A DNA stretch of 64,000 nucleotides from Verticillium longisporum (GCA_019188255.1 JAETXT010000016.1:310001-374000), one strand, 5' to 3'; positions 1 through 10,859 are shown, counted from the stretch's first letter. Numbers and translations are program-made. The notes: a model not told the origin generated them from the letters alone.

Positions 1-268
1 AAGCCCGTTATGCGCCGTCAATGACTTGACGTGCTTTGATAGAGAAGGAAATTTTCGAAAGTCAATCAAGGTCGACAGCCATGGCAGGCTTGAGATAGCC
101 CTGCGAGAAGGATCAGCAGAACCCTGCCACATCAGTCGATCACCATTCGCCATCGATCAGCTGGTGACTCTGCAGGGTCTGGAAGCAGTATTTGGGAGGA
201 GGGCTTACCACAAACGGAAGAGCGCTTGTGCCGACACGAGCCCGAGGAAGCGGCGCGCGGTAGTGTGA
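1..268 (+). CDS. 3' end of an unknown gene (partial)
   Basis: The frame starting at base 2 is open from the window edge to a TAG-type stop at 268, with no ATG, so this looks like the last exon of a gene that begins to the left. About 88 residues are visible. They are polar with no transmembrane segment, and the C-terminus is basic (SPRKRRAVV), which could act as a nuclear localisation signal. I do not recognise a family. It could also be a chance open frame. Confidence 0.35.
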   Translation, partial: SPLCAVNDLTCFDREGNFRKSIKVDSHGRLEIALREGSAEPCHISRSPFAIDQLVTLQGLEAVFGRRAYHKRKSACADTSPRKRRAVV

Positions 269-444
269 GATGCGGTGCGGCGTGCTGTGTGAGACGTGGT
301 ACGAGTTGAAGCTCCTATGTTGGAGACAGCTTTTCCGTCTACATCTAGTTTCTCATGTCAAAGCTCTCAGCTCACAGGTTGCAAAGTATGGAGGCTAGGT
401 GGACTACAATGTATTTGGAACCTATGGACTATATTCCGCACTGG

Positions 445-996
445 TCATGAGTCTCCGGGCTCGAAAAGAACTGCCCTAACCCGATCCCGAAAACTTGGCT
501 TGCCTTCCAGCTTCTCTTGCAAGTTGCTCTTCACGTGTTTCGCAACGTGGTGTACTTTAGGCGGAGGTGGCGGCGGAGGCGGCGGAGGCGGCGGAGGCGG
601 TGGTGGTGACGGAAGCGGTCTCGTCCGATCTTGAATGATCTGTTGAAAACTTGCTTCAATCTCTTTCATCCTCGCGTAAAGGTCATCATTTCCTCGTCCC
701 CCGGCGCCGTTGGCGCGCCTTGGAGGTCGTTGATGATGCTCCACCCTCAAACGTAGTTTCTCGTTGTCCGTATTAAGAATTCTATTGGCCTCCAAAGTCC
801 CATGAAGCTTCTGCCGTAGGAGCCGCAGTTCCTGCTGATAGTCCTCGCACTTGCAAGGCGGTCGCTCGTACTCGCCCACTGCATTATAAACGTCGAGGAT
901 CATGTAGGATATTTCACACAGTTTCTTTCTCGTTTCGTCGTAATTGGCTTCGTCTGGCTGGTTGGACTGTAATGGATGGACGTTTCTTCCGACCAT
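445..996 (-). CDS. Hypothetical coiled-coil protein with polyproline tract
   Basis: A single ORF of 183 codons starting at an ATG. Residues about 20-95 are rich in Leu, Glu, Lys and Arg with heptad-like spacing (RLLRQKLHGTLEANRILNTDNEKLRLRVE) interrupted by a Cys pair (CKCE), which suggests a coiled coil. Residues about 128-147 are an almost pure run of prolines, encoded by a GGC/GGA-type repeat on the plus strand, and the tail is basic. Polyproline beside a coiled coil is typical of scaffold or actin-related proteins, but I recognise no family. The plus-strand polyglycine frame over the same bases is its shadow. Confidence 0.4.
   Translation of the reverse strand: MVGRNVHPLQSNQPDEANYDETRKKLCEISYMILDVYNAVGEYERPPCKCEDYQQELRLLRQKLHGTLEANRILNTDNEKLRLRVEHHQRPPRRANGAGGRGNDDLYARMKEIEASFQQIIQDRTRPLPSPPPPPPPPPPPPPPPPKVHHVAKHVKSNLQEKLEGKPSFRDRVRAVLFEPGDS
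559..608. repeat. GGC/GGA trinucleotide-type microsatellite
   Basis: About 50 bp of GGCGGA-like repeats. On the minus strand they encode the polyproline run of the coiled-coil ORF. Confidence 0.85.
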
Positions 997-1419
997 GGCA
1001 TTCTCCTGGGTGATCTACATATGTCAGAGCCATCCACACTGCTTCATGTCGGTCGCACCTGAGCTTGGTTCCGATTCATTATGAGAGGGCTTGCCTGACG
1101 TGGACCCGGTAATGTGCCATGGCCGCCCTAATGTACTATTAGGTCCACACAAGCCAGGTGCAGCGCTGTCGCACTCTGGCCAGGGCCGAGTCTGGGGACT
1201 TGCGAGGCAGGCATCACAGGGTCCCTAACGTGTCCCTAAAAGGTGGAGTAACACTGGCCTTTATGCCCAGTTTGGGGTCGCTCACGGTAGATAAGAGCAT
1301 GCGTCAGTCGAAGGCCCGGTGTACTCGACAGCGATTGAAGCGATTGAAGCGATTAAGCGATTGAAGCACGTCGGCACCACGGCACGTATTCACCGTTACA
1401 TTGATAGTGTCTTCGCGCC
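997..1419. other. Intergenic; short tandem repeat at 1331-1368
   Basis: No convincing gene. Near 1331-1368 the 9-mer GCGATTGAA is repeated about four times (one unit is shortened). Confidence 0.5.
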
Positions 1420-2592
1420 ATGAGGTTCCGAGCCATAATCCTTACAGCGGGCCTCATGCGCCGTGTTCTTGCCGTACACGAGACGAGAACCTTTGCCCTC
1501 CTGCAGTTTAATGGCAAAGAGATTGTCCGCGGGCGCATTGACCCTATTGTCTCCCCTGGGCGCGTGTCTGAACACGTACACGGCGTCATGGGCGGCCGTA
1601 ATTTTGCGCCCGATGCCACTGGCGATAGCATGGCTCTGTCGATGTGCACAAACGCAAAAGCTGCTGACGACAAAAGCGCCTACTGGTTTCCTTGGCTCTA
1701 CTTCCATGATCCTGTGACCGGCACATTTGAACCAGTCGACATTGCGTACGTCAATGTGTATTATTTGTAAGTTGCCATGCTTGTTTCCGCTCGGTTTCTC
1801 ACCCCGCCGTCCGAGGCCTGGATTGACGCATGGCGTGGCAGTTTCGAACCGACGGACGATAGAATCACTGCTTTCCCGCAGGGCCTGCAAATAGTGAGCG
1901 GCAACGCAGCGACTCGGGCGTCACCAGGCACGCATGGGAAGCGCAACTTAAACCCTGACGATGGGGAGATCCAGCCAGTGCAGTGGACCTGCCCCCGCTG
2001 GCAGAGTACTTTCGAGCCCCCGTCGTGGCCTCCCGACTCAGACGGCACTGCAGCCGGAGAAGTCGACCCGATGAACGCCGAGGCCGGCACCGGCTTCCCG
2101 GATGTGGACTGTGATGGCTTTGCATCCCCCTTGCGAGCGGACATTCACATGCCGTACTGTTACGACCCGAGCAAAGGACTGGACGAGTACCGATCGAACA
2201 TGGCGTTCCCCAGCATCCAAGGCACGAAATACAGGTGTCCCGAAGGGTGGATCCACCTCCCCCACATGCTCATCGAGGTCTACTGGAACACGCCTGTATT
2301 CAAGGACCGATGGTGCCCCAGTCAGGGGTCCCAGCCATTTGTCCTGTCCAATGGTGACGTGACGGGGTACAGCTCACACGCAGACTTTCTGGCGGCGTGG
2401 GATGAGAATGTGCTGCAGGGCGTGATCGATGGCTGCGACGCGGGCTTCAACGGCATTCACACCTGCCCCGGTGTTACTCCAAGCACTTTTGAGGACTGCA
2501 AGGCCGCAGAAAATCCCCTTATTCACGAAGCTCTGATGGGAACTCTCGATGTGCTGCCTGGCGGTAGACCGCTCCAGGGGTGGGGTTTGTGA
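1420..2592 (+). CDS. DUF1996 domain protein (two exons)
   Basis: Two exons, 1420-1766 and 1842-2592, with an intron at 1767-1841 (75 bp, GTAAGT donor, CAG acceptor). Without splicing the frame stops at 1768-1770; splicing keeps the frame. The product has about 365 residues and shows the DUF1996 signature in order: RIDPIVSPGRVSEHVHGVMGG, CTN....DKSAYWFPWLYF, a YY before the splice, ITAFPQGLQIVSG, a Cys-rich central part, MPYCYD, MAFPSIQG, CPEGWIHLPHMLIEVYWNT and QPFVLSNGDVTGYSSHADFLAAWD. DUF1996 proteins are usually secreted fungal proteins of unknown function, often with a WSC tail, which is absent here. The N-terminus is only a weak signal peptide (MRFRAIILTAGLMRRVLA), so the true start may lie in an unseen upstream exon. 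Confidence 0.85.
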
Positions 2593-2858
2593 TCGCGGAG
2601 ACCGTACAGCCGTCCGCGTGACGACTGGTGTCGAGTGGTGGCCAAAATTGGCAGGTGGCGAGCGGGTGGGTGTGGTGATCGGTCAGATCACGACGGCTTT
2701 GGTGGGGATGACTCTGATCGCCGGACAAAAATGGCCCGAATCTTGAGTTCTCCATCAATGGCGGTGCGACTTTGATCATGAACATCATCCATGACCGTCA
2801 TCGATGTCCTCTAGATCCATCTGTTAGGCATTGATTCCAAGAAACTCGGCATAACTTT
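2593..2858. other. Intergenic between DUF1996 gene and LINE tail
   Basis: No gene or repeat recognised. This is the 3' flank of the DUF1996 gene up to the (CA)n tract that ends the LINE. Confidence 0.5.
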
Positions 2859-2877
2859 ACACACACACACACACACA
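2859..2877. repeat. (CA)n tract = (TG)n tail of the minus-strand LINE
   Basis: Uninterrupted AC dinucleotides directly at the LINE 3' end, matching the TG tract that ends the second LINE copy. Confidence 0.85.
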
Positions 2878-3192
2878 AGTTTATTACGCCTGGTGGCCTA
2901 GAGCCAATAAGGCACTATTCGCTATTGTACATGGTCGCTTCCTGTAGTCTGTCCGAAACTCCCAAGCCCATAAGGGGTCGTCTTTCCGCTCTTGCTTTCT
3001 CGTCTTCTGTCTTTCCGCCGGTTTCTCATGGGGTTTAGATTGTATTGGCAAGCTGCTTGAAGGCTATTCTTCAAGTGTTCAGAGTCCTATCTACGGCGAC
3101 TGAAGCGGCGCCTGCTGTTATTGACACGAGGTGTGGGTGTTAGGTTCGATTAGTAGGGAAGGGGGGTTTGCCGTGATAGGTCTCATCAAGGA

Positions 3193-4545
3193 TCACACAT
3201 TCTCTAGCCGGCCCGTGGCCTTCGCAAAGCGTATCGTAGCTCGGACTGCTTTCATGTTTGGCTTCCAGTCATCACCATCTGATGTTGTCTTTCCTCCCAG
3301 GTGGAAAGAAACGTTGTCTCTTTGTGCGCCAGGGCACATGAGTGTCTCGGCGCGTTGTGTTGCCCACCGTGTGCATCGAAGGAGGAAGTGCTCTACCGTC
3401 TCTCTCGCGTGTCCGCATGCGCATTGGGCTGACGCTACTGCCTTGATTCGGAAAAGTGACGCGTTGAGCCTCGCCATGCCTGTCCTGAGCTGGGCCAGCA
3501 TGCTCGCTTCTATCCAGGAAAGGTTGTTGTATAGTTCTCGAGTGTGCTTGCCAGGAAGAGCTATATCTATTTCCTTCGAGAGTTTTCCAACCTTGTCCGG
3601 TAGTCGTCTCTCTACACGTAGTTTGCGTCTTGCAGCATTGAGGGTGGTGGACCGCATCTTCGGGAACTGCTTTTCTGGTGAGGCGCCCTCTCGGCTGGCC
3701 TTGCGTGCTTCTCCTTTCGCTCTCTTCAGGAGGTCGTCCTCGAGATGACTAGGCAGCCAAACGGCTGCGATGGTGTTTCCGGTCTCTCGAAGTCGAGTGA
3801 CCGCTTCGTAGATGCAGCGAACGTACTCTTGTCCAGATTGTTGACGGGGTTTCGAAGTGTCAGCACCGCGGCTTTGTTACTTGTCAGTAACGTTACCCTC
3901 TGGCCCCTTAGCTGTGGCAGAAACCGCAGCGCGTACGCCGCCGCCACGAGTTCTCCGGAAAACGGGTTCTGATCGGTCCTCATGCCGTGGGTGAAAGAAA
4001 AGGTCTCGGGCACCGTTCCTGGTCCCTCGATGACTCCGCCGACCCCGACCAGCTCGTTTCGTGCCGAGCTGCTGACGGCGATGCGCACCATCGCGTCCTG
4101 GTCGACACGCGTCGATGTTGAGTCGTCATTCCATTCGGCAATGGTCTGCATTCTTTCCATCCACGGCGGAAGTGTGAATGGGTTGATGGTTTCCAGGTTC
4201 TCCATTGGAATCTCGTTGAGCGCAGTTGCCAGTTGGAAAAATGGTGAGCGGTGGAAACGCCTGAACTTCCGCATGCGAGCAGTCAGTTTTCGAAGCGGGT
4301 TGGTCTCGGGCAGTGCGTGGAGATCCGTCCAAAGCTTGATAGCCCTTCTCGTGAATCGCTCTGGTGCACTGGCGATGTGAGCCTCCGCTTCTGCTACGCT
4401 CGTGGCTATCGTGATGAACGCTCCAATGATTGCCTGCGCTCCGACCTTTTGGACGCGATTGATTGCTGCCGCCGTCCGATCTTTGCATCGGTGCCTCCAG
4501 ACGTTAGAGGCATAATCCACCACCGGAGCCACGGTGGATCCGCCT
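3193..4545 (-). pseudogene. LINE RT end / RNase H / zinc-finger remnant, frameshifted
   Basis: Two minus-strand frames together give the C-terminus of a Tad-like polyprotein. The upstream frame (stop at 3726) carries the RT end and an RNase H fold (VGGVIEGP, SGELVAAAYALRFLP, VTLLTSNKAAVLTL). The rest is in another frame: EYVRCIYEAVTRLRETGN.., then 3193-3657 with SMLAQLRTGMARLNASLFRI and the zinc-binding CACGHARETVEHFLLRC. A single-base indel near 3838-3846 explains the break. The N-terminal stretch of the ORF beyond about 4545 does not resemble a LINE and is probably flanking DNA. Confidence 0.8.
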
Positions 4546-5728
4546 GGACGAAAATAAAAACTTTTTGCAGTCGCTGTCACTCCGTAGGTTATACTCCGTT
4601 TCCCAGTCGGGAAGTGGTGTGACTCCACCAGCCTCATCAGTACCCGCTCTAATGACAAGATACATGGGAGACAATGCACAGATCAAAGGCGAGGGCTAGT
4701 CGAAGGACCCTCTACAGAACATCTGCAGGGACATCTCCGAATATTCAATCCGCTGTGAAGCCGTCGATGCCGCCGTGTATATGCAGGAAATGATGATTAA
4801 CGGCGAATCCCGTCTTTCTACGGGACAACAGGCTTCCAGCCACGGCAACACCACCATCATCCTTCCTGGTGGGCATCCTACCTCAACTATTGTTCCTGGC
4901 ACCATCGATTTGCAGCCATGGCATTTTGCAGGCAGTCAAAACCAAACCTCTTATCCTGATCTGGAAAGCAGAAATCTCGTCGGGGGACTGGTAGCTAGCG
5001 CATTTCCCTTCAGTATGCCGATCCGTTGGATATGAGGTGGCATGTCAACGCCATCAGGTGAGGAGCTGTTCTTCCAAGAACGGGGATGAATATATATATA
5101 AGTGTGTTGTTGAATAGGTATAGACAGCTACCTCCCTCTGATCACGTGGACCCACCTGAGGTGATCAGAGGAGCAGACAGAAACGGCTTCTGGTGCTCTG
5201 GGAAGCCGTGGAAGATAGGAAAGACAATCAGTCGCACCACAAGAATATACCGCCCAGAGCTCTCAGGCACAGCCAAAGGTAAGGACTGGGTTCACGCTAG
5301 CCGTGAAGCCCATTCAACACGTATATTCCGACAAACATCGAACTGTGTGAGAGGCGAGATGATTAATCAGCCGTGGTTGATAAAGAACGATAAGAATCAA
5401 GATAAGAGACAATATTCCAACTTCAAGACGGCACCTGATGAGTCTGGTTTGTGGGGACAGGCTTCTCGTTTCCAAGTACTTCCGTCTCACATCGTTCCTT
5501 GCCGGTCTCTGGAGGCCATTTTATTACAAGATTTCTCTTTCCCACATGTATCACACTTGTAGATGATATGATGCACTGTTCTCCATGCCGCAACCGCCTA
5601 CAACGGCTCTGCCCTTCGTTGGCTGCTACAGACCTGCGTCACGTGGGCGATGCATGTTTGCAGCGCTCAGCCTCGCCACCCCGCACGATGCAACTTGACA
5701 TCTTCAACGGACCCAGGCATCAGTCGAC
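4546..5728. other. Gene-free stretch with a hairpin
   Basis: No convincing gene. The frames here are short or start with non-ATG codons. A TA-rich run (5090-5101) is followed by a perfect inverted repeat at 5135-5145 and 5161-5171. Confidence 0.5.
5135..5171. repeat. 11-bp inverted repeat (hairpin)
   Basis: CCTCTGATCAC and its exact reverse complement are separated by 15 bases. It could form a stem-loop or be a palindromic binding site. No gene is tied to it. Confidence 0.6.
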
Positions 5729-8640
5729 ATGGCAGAGGTGCTCGGCGTCGTAGCCAGCGCCATTGCGGTCGTCGACATCTCGGCTAAAGTGCTCAACTTT
5801 TGCGGCCAGTATCTCCGATATGTGAAGAACGCGAAATCCGACATCGAGATCGTCGAGAAAGAAGTCGCGGGTTTCCAGACCACGACATACAACCTCCAGG
5901 TACTGCTCAAAGGGCCTCGTGGGAAAGCGCTTGAAGCGTCACGGGACTTGTACGACGCAATCAACGATGCGCGTTCGACACTCGCGGCCCTGGCCCAAAA
6001 CCTTACGCCTTCGAAAAGCCGTGAAGCGATAAGCCGTGTTGGGTTACGGGCACTCAAATGGCCGTTCAAAAGCAATGAGGTTGATGAAATCATACATCGT
6101 CTGGTACGCTGCAGGGGCATTATTTTGCTGGCGCTGAATGTCGATCAGATGTGAGTCTTCCGGCCCCAGTGATGGCGAGGCTAACGTCGAGTCCACCTAG
6201 TGTCTTGATCCAGAATGTCGACCATAACATCGTTCTTGACAAGCTTCCCGTCGCAGAAAGTGCATCATTTGACTCCCACGCCCAAGAGCACAGCCCGACA
6301 TGCTTGCCGAACACCCGAGTTGAGCTGCTCAAGCACATCTTCCGGTGGGTCGAGGATCCCAACTCGAAGACAATATTCTGGCTGAACGGCATGGCAGGGA
6401 CGGGAAAGTCGACAATATCGCGGACTGTGGCTTACGGGAGGTCTGGCATTGGCGATCTTGGTGCTAGCTTCTTCTTCAAGAGAGGCGAGGCGGATCGGGG
6501 CAATCTCACCAAGTTAATGACCACTCTCGCGCATCAGCTGGCCTTGAGAGTACCCGGCGTCGCACATCATATCAAAGACGCAGTCGATGCGGATCCAGGT
6601 ATCTGCGGGAAGACGGTCAGGGAGCAGTTTGAGAAGCTTGTCAATAATCCCTTGTCGAAAGCGTTCGAGGCGACATCAGGTCCAAGCCGGGCCGTCATCG
6701 TGATCGATGCGTTGGACGAGTGCGAGCGGGACGAGGATATCCGGCTGCTGACCAGGCTTCTCTCACACACAACCACGCTGCGATCTCGCCTGCGGGTCCT
6801 CGTGACGAGTAGGCCGGAGCTTCCGATCCGGCTCGGGTTCAGCCAAGTCAGAGACGCCTATCAGGACTTGATCCTACATGACATCCCCTCACATTTTGTG
6901 GATCAGGACATATACACGTTTCTGGCCAGCGAGTTCGACCACATCCGGAATGACTTCAATAGTGACCCGGCAAACGACGGAGAGCAAATCCCACCCTGCT
7001 GGTCAGGACGTGAGACATTGCGAGAACTGACCCGAATGGCAGTGCCCTTGTTCATTTTCGCGGCTACCCTTTGTCGTTTCATCAAGGATTCCAATTGCGG
7101 CAGCCCGTTGAACCAGTTACGCAAGGTCCAGGATCATCACAGCAACAGCCATGTTCCCAGCTCGATCGCACTTATAAACCTGTTCTGGTGTCACAGCTGA
7201 ACGAACGGCAGTCGAAGAGGGATAAGGACCGAATCATTAAGGACTTCAAGATTGTCGTTGGCACGATCGTTACGCTCGCCAACCCTTTGCCCATTAAGCC
7301 CCTTTCGCGGTTGATTGATACCGACCCTGATGTTGTCAAGACCAGATTGAGAACGATGCATTCAGTCCTGAACGTTCCTTCGAACGACTTACCGGTGCGG
7401 CTCTTTCACCTGTCATTCCGAGACTACCTCGTGGACCCTGACCAGAAGGAGACGAATGTGTTCTGGGTGGATCAAAGAGCAGCGAACCAGACTCTAGCCA
7501 GGAACTGCCTCCGCGTGATGGCTGCTGGGCTCCGAGAGAACATATGTAACATGTCGTACCCGGGGATGCGCCGATCCGCAGTCGACTCGCAGTGTATCGA
7601 CGAGGCCCTACCGCCGGAAGTACAATATGCCTGCCGCTTCTGGGCGTACCATTGGACCGCGGCCGAGTTCAGGAAGGACGATGGGCTGGCAGTGTATGGT
7701 CTCCTCAAGGAGCATTTACTGCACTGGCTAGAAGCGATGAGCCTTATGGGCTGTGCGCGGGAAGTCATTGGCATACTACGACTGACGGCGTCGTGGATTG
7801 AGGTAGGTTCGGCTTGAACGTGTTCAGGTGGATTTTCTAACTTGAGTGCTGTAGGAAAGGGATTGCCAGCCGTTGTCTAGCTTCCTCGTGGATGCGGTCC
7901 GATTCGTGAAGGCGAGCTTCTCGGCGATTGATGAGACTCCCCTTCAAGTTTACTCCTCAGCACTAGTATTTGCTCCAAGCAGGAGCATTATTCGGTCGAC
8001 GTTTGAGAAATATATTCCCGACTGGCTGTCCGTCGGGCCCCAGGGGAAGGAGAACTGGGCTGCGTGTCTCGCAGTGCTGGAGGGCCACGCCAGTAACGTC
8101 AGCTCGGTGGTATTCTCGCACGACTCGAAGACGGTGGCATCGGCCTCTCATGACGAGACGGTGCGGATCTGGGATGCTGAGTCTGGCGATTGCATGTGGG
8201 TTCTGAAGGGCCATGATCTTTCGGTGACCTCAGTGGTATTCTCGCACGACTCGAAGACGGTGGCATCGGCCTCTCATGACGAGACGGTGCGGATCTGGGA
8301 CGCTGAGTCTGGCGATTGCGTGCAGGTTATTCAAACGGGGCCTTCCCCGCTCACCCTTCGTTTCACAGCTGATGATAGTGGTGTCATCACCAACACTGGC
8401 GTCATACCCGTCACTCGAAAGTCTTGCACAGCTGCCATCAAGCCGCCGTCGTCCGCAGCTCTAAGGCTAGCCCTGCGAGACTCCTCGTGGATTACGGTAG
8501 GAAAACAGGACTGGCTTTGGCTCCCCGCCGAGTGTCGTGGCAGCAAATCGGCAGTCTCAGGAAGAACAGTTGTGATAGGTTGCCAATCAGGGAGGATGGT
8601 GATTCTGGGGATCTCTGAGAGTAAAGCGTTCCGATGTTAG
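5729..8640 (+). pseudogene. NACHT-WD40 NOD-like receptor (STAND), one frameshift
   Basis: Exons 5729-6150, 6201-7802 and 7855-8640; introns 6151-6200 (GTGAGT..CTAAC..CTAG) and 7803-7854 (GTAGGT..CTAAC..GTAG). The ATG sits at the start of a fungal STAND N-terminal domain (MAEVLGVVASAIAVVDISAKVL.., about 140 residues). A NACHT module follows with P-loop GMAGTGKST (about 6390), Walker B VIVIDALDECE (about 6700) and the winged-helix-like HSVLNVPSNDLPVRLFHLSF region, then the conserved linker SYPGMRRSAVDSQ..LPPEVQYACRFW. The C-terminus has two near-identical WD40 repeats and a degenerate WD-like end. Family members act as regulated molecular switches for incompatibility or cell death. One base is gained or lost near 7150: the frame leaves at NQLRKVQ.. 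and resumes at SQLDRTYKPVL. It is therefore a pseudogene unless this is a sequence error. Two clear repeats are few; relatives often have 7-14. Confidence 0.85.
8077..8328 (+). repeat. Tandem WD40 repeats, 126-bp unit
   Basis: Two consecutive 42-codon WD40 repeats inside the NLR gene. The stretch 8107-8197 recurs at 8233-8323 with only about two visible differences at the DNA level. This marks a recent duplication or gene conversion. Confidence 0.9.
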
Positions 8641-9095
8641 TTGCTGCTGAACGACGGATTTTTTGCCTCAATCATCCCATCATGCAAGTACACATTCTAT
8701 CGGGGACTGCACAGCGAATTAATAAACGAGAACGCTGCTTTAGATATTCACGAGGCCTAATGTATCTGATGTGTCCTGTCATCAGGGCCCGCGACGATTT
8801 CCCGATTTAGACAGTCATGCCATTCGTGTGGGACGGCATCTCCACCATCAGAGTGTATACCGCTCGCTGACAGCGGCCATGGAATATTCTTAATATCGTC
8901 CAGCCGGCCGGAGGCTGCCATTTCAAGGAAATGAAATTAGAAGATCTGCCACGTGATTACACCCTGTGACGCACGTCACCGTACATAAAGTTCGCCTTGA
9001 TATCCGTACCCCGCCTGGAACCTATCTCTGCCATACCTCCCGATTCATTTTAGTGCCCCTTGTCCGATCAGATACCTCGATGACATCGCCCAGTC
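8641..9095. other. Intergenic
   Basis: 3' flank of the NLR and 5' flank of the DUF7587-like relic. I see no gene or repeat. Confidence 0.5.
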
Positions 9096-9960
9096 GTGAC
9101 ACGACTTGAACATGATACTTTCATCGTAACAGACCTGAGTACAAAAATGGAACTCAAAGGCTTCGTGGACCGACTGCAGGGCCTTAAACTTGCCGATGCA
9201 GAGTATCTTCCGTTCCGTCTCGTCGGCGTCATAGAGCGAGCTCTAGAGAAAGTCGATGACCCACCGCGCTATTTATTCCTCGTATTCACCCCAAGATCTC
9301 GTGGAATAACTGCCAATATCTGGGCGAAATCCACGGATGCTGGTAACGCCAGTGTGGACTGCGGGGTGGATGTTTTTGCTAGAGTGGACAATTGCTGAAC
9401 TGCAGACATGATATACAGGCATTTAATGTGGAACGAGGGGGGCAGTGATAACCTGCCATCTTGGACGAGCTCATTGCTGTTCGCACTTGTGTACATCTTC
9501 CACCTGCACGCGAGCACCAGAGACAGATCGACTTTCGACAACATCTATCTCAGCATTGTGGACACTGCCTGCTTTCCTAAGGGAGTTTCCTTTCGAGATA
9601 CAGACCTTATCTGGGCATTCAACCATTTGATTCACAGCTGGACCAAGTTAAAGATCTCCGGTCAAGGAGACATCGCTTTCTGCGCGGATATTTCTATTTC
9701 GGGGAGTGTTTATCACAAGGTGCTTAAAAGACGGAGGGAACCTGCGAAATTTTGTCTGTTCAGGCAATGATTAAGCGACATCTTTCCGATTTGCTCCCCA
9801 AATTCAGGGAATTTTCGCAGCGGAAACCAGAGTACCGTTCACACTGGGCAATTCCAGTGCTTCAGCTTCATGAGAAATCTTATGCGAAGGCAGGACACCG
9901 TCAAACAATCACCAGGGAAGGACTTCAGGCAGGAAATTGATGAGCTTTTTGGGAAATTTT
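9096..9960 (+). pseudogene. DUF7587-like protein relic
   Basis: Frames at 9096-9398 and 9408-9770 are the same phase, separated only by a TGA at 9396-9398. Together they give a protein with PPRYLFLVFTPRSRG and, after a break, LMWNEGGSDNLPSWTSSLLFALVYIF, then IYLSIVDTACFPKGVSFRDTDLI. This order resembles the fungal DUF7587 family as I remember it (function unknown, often in heterokaryon-incompatibility-like contexts). Beyond about 9750 the similarity seems to continue in a second frame (AMIKRHLSDLLPKFREF) and perhaps a third, so there are at least one nonsense codon and one frameshift. The first codon may not be the true start, because an in-frame ATG also occurs at 9147. Confidence 0.5.
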
Positions 9961-10310
9961 AGAGAATGCCTGTGGCAACCAACCTCAATGCCCTCGCACA
10001 GCACCGAAGCGATGATATCAACGTTATACTCGCATTCAGGTCCAGAACTTTCACTGGTACGCTCCTTAACTCCGACACCACATCTTAAGCTGATATGCTA
10101 AGACTGTGAGAGGAGGGATTGCTCCACATCGAAGACGATGATGAAGGCATATGATTTATTGCCAGAGTTACAAGAGAGCCGAATCATAATGAGGAGCATA
10201 GATAAGGACTACTGCGTGCGAACGCTCAGAGGTAAGGCACCATGACCGAGGTTGTTTCGTAATACTATGTGGACACCCATAGGTTGATGTAAGCCGTGGC
10301 AGACTTCACT
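9961..10310. other. Intergenic
   Basis: No gene supported. It separates the DUF7587-like relic from the short LINE copy. Confidence 0.45.
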
Positions 10311-10692
10311 GCTATGATACGCTTTGCGAAGGCTACGGGCCGACTGGAGAACGTGTGATCCCTTGCGTGGGCCTAACACACCAAAATCCCCCTTCTTCTA
10401 CTAACCGAACCTAACGCCCACACCTCGTGTCAACAACAGTAAGCGCCGCTTCAGTCGCCGTAGATAGGACTCTGAACACTTGAAGAATAGCCTTCAAGCA
10501 GCTGGCCAATAAAACCTAAACCCCACGAGAAACCGGCGGAGAGACAGAAGACGAAGAAGCAAGAGCGGAAAGAGGATTATGTATGGGCGAGGAAGATTTA
10601 GACAGACTACGGGAAGCGACCATGTAAAATAGCAAATAGTGCCTTATTGGCTCTAGGCCACCAGGCGTAATAAAATTGTGTGTGTGTGTGTA
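10311..10692 (+). mobile_element. Severely 5'-truncated LINE copy (3' tail only)
   Basis: Plus-strand copy of the same LINE as at 2859-4545. It begins with the last 15 codons of the ORF (..IRFAKATGRLENV, stop TGA at 10356-10358), continues through the same 3' UTR (CACCTCGTGTCAACAACAG, GGCTCTAGGCCACCAGGCG) and ends in AATAAAATTGTGTG.. (TG)n at 10677-10692. Compared with the other copy, the coding part differs only by transitions. No target-site duplication is evident. Confidence 0.85.
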
Positions 10693-10859
10693 CATTTACA
10701 AAGCTACAACGTAGACAATTCATATAATTTGTTCTTGTACCCGCAAAACTTTCATGATCGTCCTCAGCAAAGAAACCCCTTTGGAAGATGAGCGGACCGC
10801 AAAATGATAGCAACAATAGACTGCCCCCACCTCCTCCTCTCTCTCACCGACACTCCACA

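Larger units (their letters stand above)
2859..4545 (-). mobile_element. 5'-truncated Tad-like LINE (non-LTR retrotransposon)
   Basis: Minus-strand relic of a non-LTR retrotransposon. Reading 5' to 3' on its own strand, it begins abruptly inside the end of the reverse transcriptase (VAPVVDYASNVWRHR near 4500-4540). It then has an RNase H-type domain and a C-terminal zinc-binding region, about 330 bp of 3' UTR, and a (TG)n tail (plus-strand CA tract at 2859-2877). The RT catalytic core and everything upstream are missing, as expected for incomplete target-primed reverse transcription. The 3' UTR and tail recur at 10311-10692. The exact 5' breakpoint is inferred from loss of similarity. Confidence 0.8.

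Noticed and set aside
296..634. Plus-strand ORF with polyglycine
   Set aside because: Shadow of the minus-strand polyproline ORF; the run comes from the GGC/GGA repeat.
10607..10816. Minus-strand ORF over the LINE tail
   Set aside because: Lies within the 3' UTR copy of the LINE; no coding meaning.
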